From Paraburkholderia phenoliruptrix (lineage in GTDB: Bacteria; Pseudomonadota; Gammaproteobacteria; Burkholderiales; Burkholderiaceae), in the NCBI RefSeq assembly GCF_019511605.1, contig NZ_JAEUAV010000030.1:26696-90695 (forward strand): DNA of 64,000 nucleotides. The letters are read 5' to 3'. This document shows positions 44,348-52,251 of this stretch, piece after piece; the first letter of the stretch is position 1; each line of letters starts with the position of its first letter. The position numbers and the translations under genes were made by a program. The notes under the pieces are model-generated. The model searched no databases. It had not been told where the DNA came from and was given only the letters and a program-made list of their open reading frames with translations.

Positions 44348-45754
44348 ATGAAGCAAGAAGCACCTTTTATCCAATGCATCGATGCCGACTCAATCGGCCG
44401 CGGTCGATTCACACAATGTGTCGATCGCGATGCTGGACTCATCAAGCGCGAAATCTTTTCCGATGACGGGGTCTTCAAGGCTGAGCTCGAACGGATCTAC
44501 ACAAGGGCTTGGCTTTTCGTAGGCCACGAAAGCCAAGTCAAGAATCCAGGAGACTTTTTCACGTCGCGCATGGGAAACGAGTCAGTGATCCTCTGTCGCG
44601 ATCAAAAGGGCAAGCTTCACGTTTTTCTGAACACCTGCCGACATCGCGGCATGAAGGTGTGCCAGTACGATGAGGGCAATACTAAGCAATTTACTTGTCC
44701 TTACCACGCTTGGAGCTATACCACCGAAGGCAAGCTGTTTGGTGTTCCCATGTATGGGACACTTTACGAAGAACACCTTGACAAGGAAACCTGGTCCTTG
44801 ATCGAAGTGGCTCAACTCGAGAACTACAAGGGAACGATTTGGGCAACCTGGGACAAAGACGCGCCTTCGTTGCTTGACTACCTTGGGGACGCAAAGGAAC
44901 ACCTGGATCTGGCGGTCGACGGCCTGAATGGCGTGCCGGGCGACACCGAGGTGTTCGTCGGAGTTCAGAAGTGGATCATTCCCGCGAACTGGAAGATCGG
45001 TGCTGAGAACTTCCTCGGCGACACCTACCACAATCCCAGCCATCGCTCCGTCGATGACATTGGCATTGGGCCTAGTGCCCAGGCCGGCAAAAAGGGCCGT
45101 CGGGACGACGAGCTCTCCGGTGCCCAGCATGTGTGGGTCAATTTCCCGGCAGGCCACGGCGCTCATAGCGCTATCCAACCGGAGATGCTTCCTTACGCGG
45201 AGGCGTATCAAGATAATCCGCAGGTCGAGCAGTACTTCCGACGTTGCTATGAGGAACGCCAGCGGCGCATGGGTGAAAAGTCCCGGCTTCTTCCTTTCGT
45301 CTGCACGATTTTCCCGAACACAAGCTTCAATGGTCGCCAACCAAGGTCGATCACGGTTTTTCATCCGCATGGTCCGATGCATACAGAGATGTGGCGTTGG
45401 TATCTCATTGATAAAGATGCTCCCCCGGAAGTTCGAGACTTACTGCGTCATTTTTTTATGCGCTACCAAGGCCCTGCCGGCATGACGGAACAGGACGACA
45501 TTGAGAACTGGCAAATGGCTACGGAAGCAAGTGCCGGCCCCATTGCGCGTCGCTATCCCTACAACTACCAGCAATCCCTGGGGCGTGCGGGAGCGCATGA
45601 GACGCTGCCGGGGAACGTATCGACACAGATCTCCGAAGAGAATCCGCGGACCTTCTACACACGGTGGTCGGACTACATGGAGGGAAAGCCGTGGGATCAC
45701 TTGATGGGTGGTCATGATCCGGTGTTCAACAGCCTGAAGGAGGGCAATTCGTGA
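44348..45754 (+). CDS. Rieske aromatic-ring dioxygenase, alpha subunit
   Basis: A 468-residue catalytic subunit. Rieske ligands CRH and CPYH lie near residues 97-120. The mononuclear iron site is ENFLGDTYHNPSH with bridging Asp225, His228 and His232, and a later Asp in EQDDIENW. The two His are three residues apart instead of the usual four or five. It adds O2 to an aromatic ring. Because it is followed by a full homoprotocatechuate pathway and no cis-diol dehydrogenase, the product is probably homoprotocatechuate formed with loss of a 4-substituent. 4-Chlorophenylacetate 3,4-dioxygenase is a known precedent. Substrate is inferred. Confidence 0.92.
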   Translation: MKQEAPFIQCIDADSIGRGRFTQCVDRDAGLIKREIFSDDGVFKAELERIYTRAWLFVGHESQVKNPGDFFTSRMGNESVILCRDQKGKLHVFLNTCRHRGMKVCQYDEGNTKQFTCPYHAWSYTTEGKLFGVPMYGTLYEEHLDKETWSLIEVAQLENYKGTIWATWDKDAPSLLDYLGDAKEHLDLAVDGLNGVPGDTEVFVGVQKWIIPANWKIGAENFLGDTYHNPSHRSVDDIGIGPSAQAGKKGRRDDELSGAQHVWVNFPAGHGAHSAIQPEMLPYAEAYQDNPQVEQYFRRCYEERQRRMGEKSRLLPFVCTIFPNTSFNGRQPRSITVFHPHGPMHTEMWRWYLIDKDAPPEVRDLLRHFFMRYQGPAGMTEQDDIENWQMATEASAGPIARRYPYNYQQSLGRAGAHETLPGNVSTQISEENPRTFYTRWSDYMEGKPWDHLMGGHDPVFNSLKEGNS

Positions 45755-46308
45755 GCGCAGTCGAGACTTTTGTGATGGACTCCAATCAACTGCGCGAGCT
45801 GACTTGGCAGGCCGAGCGATTCCTCTACCGTGAGGCGGATCTTCTCGATAACCGGAAATACGAGGAATGGCTCGCAACGCTGAACAGCGACCTTGTCTAC
45901 TTCATGCCGCTCCAGCGCAACGCACGTCACACCGAACTCGCGGAAAGGGAGACAACGAAAGAAGGCGTCGACATTGGCTGGTTTGAGGAAGGGAAGTGGA
46001 CGCTGGCCAAGCGCATCGAGCAGATCCGCACCGGCGTGCATTGGGCGGAAGAGCCGGTCTCCCGGGTGGTGCATCTGGTTTCGAACGTATACGTCACCTC
46101 TGTAAATGAAGTCGACGGAGCGTTAGAGATTGCGGTTTCGAGCCGCGTTCTTGTACGTCAAAACCGTAACCAGTACGAAAACATGGTGCTTGGCGCCCGC
46201 CGCATGGACGTGCTGCGCCAGTCCCCCGAGGGCTGGACCCTTCTGCGCCGTGAGATCACGCTTACGGAGAATGTGCTCACGGTAAAGATGCTGACGACGT
46301 TTCTGTGA
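45751..46308 (+). CDS. Rieske dioxygenase, beta subunit
   Basis: A 185-residue NTF2-fold small subunit (FLYREADLLDNRKYEEWLATLNSD, VSRVVHLVSNVYVTSV, SSRVLVRQNRNQYEN). Start is GTG 45751, overlapping the alpha stop (GTGA) with AAGGAGGG 6 bases upstream, so alpha and beta are coupled for an alpha3beta3 oxygenase. It has a structural role. Confidence 0.92.
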   Translation: MSAVETFVMDSNQLRELTWQAERFLYREADLLDNRKYEEWLATLNSDLVYFMPLQRNARHTELAERETTKEGVDIGWFEEGKWTLAKRIEQIRTGVHWAEEPVSRVVHLVSNVYVTSVNEVDGALEIAVSSRVLVRQNRNQYENMVLGARRMDVLRQSPEGWTLLRREITLTENVLTVKMLTTFL

Positions 46309-46357
46309 GCGCAGTGTCGACTTGGTGTCACGCGTCCCGATATATTTTCTAGGCTGA

Positions 46358-47035
46358 ATGATGAGCATACCGCTCCCAGTGTCACTTGATGATCCGCCTT
46401 ACCGCCTTTCCGGAACGGTCTATGGCCCGCTGCTAAACCAGCGTGAAGCATTGGAGCAGATTGGCAATGCTGCGTTTCAGCCGCCTCACAAGGCCCCTCC
46501 TAAGGCGCCAGTGCTATATATAAAGCCACGCAATACCTTGTCGCCCAGCGGCGCTTCCATCGTAATGCCAGAGCAGGTCGACTCGTTGCAGGTGGGTGCT
46601 ACGCTTGGTCTAGTGATAGGCCGCACGGCTAGTCGTTTGGCGCAAACCGACGCACTTGCACATTTTGCGGGCGTGATGTTGATTGCAGACCTGAGCGTGC
46701 CGCACGACAGCTTTTATCGCCCGTCGGTTCGTTTTGTGGCGCACGACGGTTCATGCTTTGTCGGCTCCAGCGTTGCGCCGCTGTCAATTGTAGGGGATCC
46801 CAATGCAGTATCGATCGCCGTCAAGGTCGACGGGCAACTCCGTCAGGTTGCGTCGATGGGTGGGATGATCCGTCCAGCTGCCCAATTGTTGGCTGACGTT
46901 ACGGAGTTCATGACGCTTTCGCCTGGCGACATTCTGATGCTGGGTGTATGCGCTGACATGCCGCGTGTGCGCCAAGGCCAACGATTTGAAACGAGTGTTG
47001 AGGGCATTGGCGAATTGCGGGGAGCGATCGTATGA
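46358..47035 (+). CDS. hpaG1: HpaG N-terminal-type subunit (homoprotocatechuate decarboxylase/isomerase part 1)
   Basis: A 225-residue FAH-family protein matching the first half of fused HpaG/HpcE: PPKAPVLYIKPRNTLSP, GATLGLVIGRTASRL, LSVPHDSFYRPSVRF. The metal-binding E-x-E of the family is replaced by GAT, as I recall also for the N-terminal half of enterobacterial HpaG. It takes part in decarboxylation of 5-oxopent-3-ene-1,2,5-tricarboxylate and isomerisation of the product. Its end overlaps the next start by 4 bp (ATGA). Confidence 0.85.
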   Translation: MMSIPLPVSLDDPPYRLSGTVYGPLLNQREALEQIGNAAFQPPHKAPPKAPVLYIKPRNTLSPSGASIVMPEQVDSLQVGATLGLVIGRTASRLAQTDALAHFAGVMLIADLSVPHDSFYRPSVRFVAHDGSCFVGSSVAPLSIVGDPNAVSIAVKVDGQLRQVASMGGMIRPAAQLLADVTEFMTLSPGDILMLGVCADMPRVRQGQRFETSVEGIGELRGAIV

Positions 47036-47799
47036 AGACGGCACGCGTTGCTTACCGTGGAGCGATCCACACCGCTACGCCGCATGAGGATGGCGTGCGG
47101 CTGGCCGATGGCCGCACGGCGTCCGAGGACGCAGTGGTATGGCTGCCGCCGTTCGAGGTCGGCACGATCATCGCACTTGGGCTGAACTATGCCGACCACG
47201 TCAAGGAACTCTCTAGGGAACTGATGGTAACAGCCAAGGACGAGCCACTTGTCTTCCTCAAGGGCCCCGGTACCCTGGTTGGCCACAACGCGCAGACACG
47301 TCGCCCGAAGGACGTCACCTTCATGCACTACGAGTGCGAACTGGCGGTTGTAATCGGCAAGCCGGCGAAGAATGTGCAGGCGGCTAACGCGATGACGCAC
47401 GTCGCCGGCTACACCGTGTGCAACGATTACGCGATCCGCGACTACCTGGAGAACTGGTATCGCCCGAATCTGCGGGTCAAGAACCGCGACACCTGTACTG
47501 TGCTGGGGCCGTGGTTTGTCGACGCTGCCGACGTGCCGGACCCACATGCGTTGCAACTCAGTACACGAATCAACGGCGAGGTGGCACAGCGTGGCACCAC
47601 CGCAGACATGATCGCCGACATACCAACGCTGATCGAGTACCTGAGTCGCTTCATGACGCTGCTGCCGGGGGATGTCATCCTGACAGGCACGCCAGACGGC
47701 GTGACCAATATCAACGAGGGCGACGAGGTGGTCTGCGAGATCGAGGGCATCGGGAGCCTGCGCAACATCATCGTTGGCGATGCTGTGTTTGGCCGATAA
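47032..47799 (+). CDS. hpaG2: HpaG C-terminal-type subunit, 2-hydroxyhepta-2,4-diene-1,7-dioate isomerase/decarboxylase
   Basis: A 255-residue FAH-family enzyme: GLNYADHVKELS, metal ligands in HYECELAVVIGK, NDYAIRDYLENWYRPNLRVK (a strong HpaG signature) and LTGTPDGVT. It works with the preceding subunit in the homoprotocatechuate pathway. The ATG overlaps the upstream stop. In enteric bacteria both halves are one polypeptide. Confidence 0.9.
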   Translation: MKTARVAYRGAIHTATPHEDGVRLADGRTASEDAVVWLPPFEVGTIIALGLNYADHVKELSRELMVTAKDEPLVFLKGPGTLVGHNAQTRRPKDVTFMHYECELAVVIGKPAKNVQAANAMTHVAGYTVCNDYAIRDYLENWYRPNLRVKNRDTCTVLGPWFVDAADVPDPHALQLSTRINGEVAQRGTTADMIADIPTLIEYLSRFMTLLPGDVILTGTPDGVTNINEGDEVVCEIEGIGSLRNIIVGDAVFGR

Positions 47800-47822
47800 G
47801 TTTGACCGATAAGGAATTCAAG

Positions 47823-49292
47823 GTGCGTATCCAACATCTGATTAATGGTAAGAACGTTGAAAGTACGAGCTACTTCGAGACGGTCAATCCGGCGACGCAG
47901 GAAGTGCTGGCCGAGGTTGCAGCAGGTGGCGGGGTTGAGGTGCGGGCCGCGGTGGCCGCGGCCAAGGAAGCGTTTCCTAAGTGGGCCGGTCTACCGGCGG
48001 CCGAGCGAGCCCGCTTGGTCCGCAAGCTCGGCGACTCGATTGCCGCGAACGTGCCGGAATTGTCACGGATCGAAACCAACGATTGTGGGCAGGCGATCTC
48101 GCAGACTGGCAAGCAATTGGTCCCGCGTGCAGCCGACAACTTCTACTATTTCGCCGAAATGTGCACGCGCGTGGATGGACACACCTACCCGACACCGACG
48201 CATCTGAACTACACGCTATTCCACCCCGTGGGCGTATGCGCGCTGGTCAGCCCGTGGAATGTGCCGTTCATGACGGCGACGTGGAAGGTAGCGCCGTGCC
48301 TGGCATTCGGTAACACGGCAGTGCTCAAGATGAGCGAGTTGTCGCCGTTGACGGCGGCGCGCCTCGGCGAGTTGGCGCTGGAAGCGGGCATTCCGGCAGG
48401 CGTACTGAATGTGGTGCATGGCTTTGGCCAGGACGCCGGAGAGCCTCTGGTGTCGCACCCGGACGTGCGGGCGATCTCGTTCACTGGATCGACGGCGACT
48501 GGCAACCGCATCGTCAAGGCGGCGGGATTGAAGAAGTTCAGCATGGAGCTGGGTGGCAAGAGCCCATTCGTGATCTTCGATGACGCGGACCTGGACCGAG
48601 CATTGGACGCGGCCGTATTCATGATCTTCTCGAATAACGGTGAGCGCTGTACTGCGGGCAGCCGCATCCTGGTGCAGCAGAGCATCTATGCCGACTTCGT
48701 GCAGCGCTTCGCGGAGCGTGCGAGGCGCATCACCGTTGGCGACCCACTGGACGAGAAGACGATCGTTGGCCCGATGATCAGCAAAGGGCATCTGGCCAAG
48801 GTACGCAGTTACATTGAGTTGGGCCCGAAGGAGGGAGCGACTCTGATATGCGGCGGGCTAGATCGTCCTTCGTACGCTCCGAATCTGCCGGACCGGGTCA
48901 AGGCCGGCAACTTCGTATGGCCGACGGTATTTGCCGATGTTGACAACCGTATGCGCATCGCCCAGGAAGAGATCTTCGGGCCGGTGGCCTGCCTGATTCC
49001 GTTCCGCGATGAGGCTCACGCGATAGCGTTGGCCAACGATATCGAATATGGCCTGTCGAGCTACGTATGGACGGAAAACATCGGCCGGGCACACCGCGTG
49101 GCCGCAGCAATTGAAGCCGGCATGTGCTTCGTCAACAGTCAGAACGTACGCGACCTGCGACAGCCATTTGGCGGCACAAAGTCCTCGGGCACCGGCCGTG
49201 AAGGCGGCACGTGGAGCTACGAAGTGTTCTGTGAACCGAAGAACGTGGCGGTGTCTATGGGCAGCCACCACATCCCGAACTGGGGAGTTTAG
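47823..49292 (+). CDS. hpaE: 5-Carboxymethyl-2-hydroxymuconic semialdehyde dehydrogenase
   Basis: A 489-residue aldehyde dehydrogenase, the usual HpaE length. Seen: SPWNVPFMTATWKVAP, FTGSTATGNRIV, ELGGKSPFVIFDDADLDRAL with the catalytic Glu, and NNGERCTAGSRI with the catalytic Cys; the NSQNVRDLRQPFGGTK end is HpaE-like. Start is GTG 47823 with AAGGA 7 bases upstream; the frame is open much further upstream but overlaps hpaG2. It oxidises the ring-fission product of homoprotocatechuate. Confidence 0.93.
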   Translation: MRIQHLINGKNVESTSYFETVNPATQEVLAEVAAGGGVEVRAAVAAAKEAFPKWAGLPAAERARLVRKLGDSIAANVPELSRIETNDCGQAISQTGKQLVPRAADNFYYFAEMCTRVDGHTYPTPTHLNYTLFHPVGVCALVSPWNVPFMTATWKVAPCLAFGNTAVLKMSELSPLTAARLGELALEAGIPAGVLNVVHGFGQDAGEPLVSHPDVRAISFTGSTATGNRIVKAAGLKKFSMELGGKSPFVIFDDADLDRALDAAVFMIFSNNGERCTAGSRILVQQSIYADFVQRFAERARRITVGDPLDEKTIVGPMISKGHLAKVRSYIELGPKEGATLICGGLDRPSYAPNLPDRVKAGNFVWPTVFADVDNRMRIAQEEIFGPVACLIPFRDEAHAIALANDIEYGLSSYVWTENIGRAHRVAAAIEAGMCFVNSQNVRDLRQPFGGTKSSGTGREGGTWSYEVFCEPKNVAVSMGSHHIPNWGV

Positions 49293-49294
49293 GC

Positions 49295-50158
49295 ATGGGC
49301 AAGCTAGCGTTGGCCGGGAAGATCACTCACGTACCGTCGTTGTACCTGAGCGAGCTGGACGGTCCGAACAAGGGTTGCCGCCAAGCTGCGATCGATGGTC
49401 ATAAAGAGATCGGCCGGCGTTGCCGGGAGTTGGGTGTCGACACGATCGTGGTATTCGACGTGCACTGGCTGGTCAACAGCGAATACCACATCAACTGCGG
49501 ACAGAAGTTTTCCGGCTGCTACACGAGCAACGAACTACCGCACTTCATCAAGAATCTCCCCTACGAGTATCCAGGCAACGCTGCCCTGGGCCAGCTCATC
49601 GCCGACGTCGCCAACGACATGGGCGTGGCGACGCGGGCGCACAGCGACACCACGTTGGAGCTCGAGTACGGCACGCTCGTGCCGATGCGGTACATGAACG
49701 AAGACCAACACTTCAAGGTAGTGAGTGTGTCGGGATGGTGCATGTGGCACGAACTGGCCGCCAGCGTCAAGTTAGGTCAAGCGGTACGCAAGGCGATCGA
49801 AGAGCGCTACGACGGCACGGTGGCCATTCTGGCGAGCGGTTCGCTCAGCCACCGCTTCGCCGAGAACGGCACGGCGCCGCAGTTCATGCACAAAGTCTGG
49901 GATCCTTTCCTGGAGCAAGTAGACCGTCGTGTGGTGGAGCTATGGGAGCAGGGCGACTGGAAGACGTTCTGCCCGATGCTGCAGATGTACAACGAGAAGT
50001 GCTGGGGCGAGGGTGGTATGCATGACACAGCGATGCTATTGGGCGCGCTGGGTTGGACCGACTACGATCAGCCGGTGGAGGTGATCACGCCGTATTTTGG
50101 TAGTTCCGGCACGGGCCAGATCAACGCCGTTTTCCCTGTGACACCGTGGAACGGCTGA
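49295..50158 (+). CDS. hpaD: 3,4-Dihydroxyphenylacetate 2,3-dioxygenase (class III extradiol)
   Basis: A 287-residue LigB-superfamily ring-cleaving dioxygenase. FDVHWLVNSEYHINC supplies the iron His, and GMHDTAMLLGALGW and ASGSLSHRFAENG are typical HpaD segments. It opens homoprotocatechuate between C2 and C3. It starts 2 bases after hpaE, so the two are tightly coupled. Confidence 0.95.
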   Translation: MGKLALAGKITHVPSLYLSELDGPNKGCRQAAIDGHKEIGRRCRELGVDTIVVFDVHWLVNSEYHINCGQKFSGCYTSNELPHFIKNLPYEYPGNAALGQLIADVANDMGVATRAHSDTTLELEYGTLVPMRYMNEDQHFKVVSVSGWCMWHELAASVKLGQAVRKAIEERYDGTVAILASGSLSHRFAENGTAPQFMHKVWDPFLEQVDRRVVELWEQGDWKTFCPMLQMYNEKCWGEGGMHDTAMLLGALGWTDYDQPVEVITPYFGSSGTGQINAVFPVTPWNG

Positions 50159-50159
50159 T

Positions 50160-50597
50160 ATGCCACATCTTGTCATTCTCTACTCCGGCAACCTTGATTG
50201 CGACGTCGACATGACCGCGGTGTGCCGAGCGCTGGCTGACGCGATGCTGACCATCCGGGACGAGGAAGACGAGCAGGTCTTCCCGACCGGCGGCGCGCGG
50301 GTGCTCGCCTATCCGGCACCTAGCTTTGCCATTGGCGATGGCGGCGCCGCCGCAGTGGCGGCGGGCGAGTCGGGCGAGTACGGCTTCGCTTACCTGAACC
50401 TTCGCATGGGACGCGGGCGCAGCGCGGTCGTGCAGCGGCGAGCGGGCGAGATTATCGCTGAGGCGGCGAGGACGCTGTTTGCCCCCTTGCTCCAGAAGCG
50501 GCGCATCGGACTGACCTTCCAGATCGACGTGGGACCCGAAGTCTACGACGCAAAGTTCGGCAATCTGCATCCCTTGTTCCAGAAAGGAAAGAACTGA
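50160..50597 (+). CDS. hpaF: 5-Carboxymethyl-2-hydroxymuconate delta-isomerase
   Basis: A 145-residue tautomerase-superfamily protein starting MPHLVILYSGNL; Pro1 after Met removal is the catalytic base. NFPTGG-type loop is present as VFPTGGARVLAYPAP, and GRGRSAVVQRRAGE follows. It isomerises the dehydrogenated ring-fission product (CHM to OPET). Slightly longer than the enteric protein. Its stop overlaps the hpaH start by one base. Confidence 0.92.
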   Translation: MPHLVILYSGNLDCDVDMTAVCRALADAMLTIRDEEDEQVFPTGGARVLAYPAPSFAIGDGGAAAVAAGESGEYGFAYLNLRMGRGRSAVVQRRAGEIIAEAARTLFAPLLQKRRIGLTFQIDVGPEVYDAKFGNLHPLFQKGKN

Positions 50598-51412
50598 TGT
50601 TCAGCGAATCACTCATTCAGGAACTCGCCGCCGAGCTGCATGAATCCGAGAGGACTCGGGTGCAGGTCGAACACTTCTCCAAGCGGTACCCGGACATTAC
50701 GTTGGAAGACGGCTACAGGATCAGCCGCGCTTGGGTGGCGATGCAAAAGGCAGAAGGCCGTCAAGTGATCGGCCACAAAATCGGCCTGACCTCGCGCGCG
50801 ATGCAGCAAGCTAGCCAGATTACCGAGCCCGACTACGGCACGTTGCTGGATGACATGCTGTACACCTGCGCCGACGGCAAGGAATTGGAGATTCCGAGAT
50901 CGCGCTTCATCGCGCCGCGGGTAGAGGTGGAGTTGGCGTTCGTGCTGAAGGAGCCGCTACGAGGCCCCGAGATTGGTCTGGAGCAGGTGCTGGCCGCGAC
51001 CGACTACGTAACACCGGCGATCGAGATTATCGACTCACGCATCGAACAGTTCGACCGAGAAACCAAGGAGATGCGCAAGGTGTTCGACACCATCAGCGAC
51101 AACGCAGCCAACGCGGGCATTGTGATCGGCGGCAGGCGGATCGAGCCGGCCTCAGTCGACCTGCCGTGGTGCGGGGCGGTCTTGCGTCAGAACGGCGTGG
51201 TAGAGGAGACCGGGCTTGGGGCAGGCGTCCAGGGGCATCCGGCCATCGGTGTTGCGTGGCTTGCGAACAAGTTGGCGCCGTGGGGCGAGACTTTGCAGCC
51301 CGGGCAGATTGTGTTGGCTGGCTCGTTCACGAGACCGGTGGCGGCCAAGGTCGGCGATGCCTTTGAGGCAGACTACGGCCCACTGGGTGTGCTGAAGTTC
51401 CGCTTCGTCTGA
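50597..51412 (+). CDS. hpaH: 2-Oxohept-4-ene-1,7-dioate hydratase
   Basis: A 271-residue member of the hydratase/decarboxylase branch of the FAH superfamily. GHKIGLTSRAMQQASQITEPDYGTLLD-type start (HKIGLTS), VEVELAFVLK with the acidic metal ligands, and KVFDTISDNAANAGIVIG are characteristic. It adds water to OHED before aldol cleavage. ATG 50597 overlaps the hpaF TGA. Confidence 0.93.
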   Translation: MFSESLIQELAAELHESERTRVQVEHFSKRYPDITLEDGYRISRAWVAMQKAEGRQVIGHKIGLTSRAMQQASQITEPDYGTLLDDMLYTCADGKELEIPRSRFIAPRVEVELAFVLKEPLRGPEIGLEQVLAATDYVTPAIEIIDSRIEQFDRETKEMRKVFDTISDNAANAGIVIGGRRIEPASVDLPWCGAVLRQNGVVEETGLGAGVQGHPAIGVAWLANKLAPWGETLQPGQIVLAGSFTRPVAAKVGDAFEADYGPLGVLKFRFV

Positions 51413-51421
51413 GGACCGCCC

Positions 51422-52228
51422 ATGGAGATGCCGCGCAACACATTCAAAGCAGCACTGAAGGATGGCCGTTTGCAGATCGGATTGTGGATCGGCTTAGCTG
51501 ACCCATATGCCGCCGAGCTCTTGGCTGGGGCCGGCTTCGACTGGCTGTTGATCGATGGTGAGCATGCGCCTAATGACGTGCGTCAGATTTTGTCGCAATT
51601 GCAGGCTGTGGCACCGTATCCGGTGCATCCGGTGGTGCGGACCGTGATTGGTGACGTGCCGTTGATCAAGCAGTTCCTGGACATCGGTGCGCAGACTCTC
51701 TTGGTGCCTGTGGTGGAGTCTGCCGAACAGGCGGCCCAGATGGTAGCGGCTACACGCTATCCGCCGAACGGCATCCGCGGGGTGGGCAGTGCGCTGGCTC
51801 GTTCGTCTCGCTGGAACCAGGTGGACGACTATCTACGTCAGGCGGACGCGGAGATGTGCGTCCTGGTTCAGGTGGAAACGAGTGCCGGTCTCGAGCAGTT
51901 GGATGCCATTGCTGCAGTGGATGGCGTCGATGGTGTCTTCTTCGGACCTGCCGATCTGTCTGCGTCCATGGGATTCCTCGGGCAGCCGGGGCACCCCGAA
52001 GTCCAGCGGACTATTTTGGACGGTATTCGCAGGGTGAGGGCCGCGGGCAAGGCTGCAGGGATTTTAAGCGCAGATCCGACGTTGGCACGGCGGTACATCG
52101 AGGCGGGCGCCTCGTTCGTTGCCGTCGGTGTGGACACCACGCTTCTAGTGCGGGCGGCGCGTGAGCTGGCTACGTACTTCAAAAATGGTGCCGTGCCTCC
52201 GGTGCCTATCGCTCCTTCCGTTTATTAA
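51422..52228 (+). CDS. hpaI: 4-Hydroxy-2-oxoheptane-1,7-dioate aldolase
   Basis: A 268-residue class II pyruvate aldolase of the HpcH/HpaI family: GLADPYAAELLAGAGFDW, LIDGEHAPND (Glu/His), VQVETSAGLEQLDAI (Glu metal ligand) and GVFFGPADLSASMG (Asp). It splits HKHD into pyruvate and succinic semialdehyde, the latter oxidised by the next gene's product. It starts 10 bp after hpaH. Confidence 0.94.
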   Translation: MEMPRNTFKAALKDGRLQIGLWIGLADPYAAELLAGAGFDWLLIDGEHAPNDVRQILSQLQAVAPYPVHPVVRTVIGDVPLIKQFLDIGAQTLLVPVVESAEQAAQMVAATRYPPNGIRGVGSALARSSRWNQVDDYLRQADAEMCVLVQVETSAGLEQLDAIAAVDGVDGVFFGPADLSASMGFLGQPGHPEVQRTILDGIRRVRAAGKAAGILSADPTLARRYIEAGASFVAVGVDTTLLVRAARELATYFKNGAVPPVPIAPSVY

Positions 52229-52251
52229 TCAATTTCATTCATCGAAATCTC

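Noticed and set aside
44348..46308. Anthranilate dioxygenase completing an indole route
   Set aside because: Attractive because an indole-type operon is near, but the oxygenase is embedded in the homoprotocatechuate operon and its motifs look closer to biphenyl/naphthalene-type than to AntA; not excluded.
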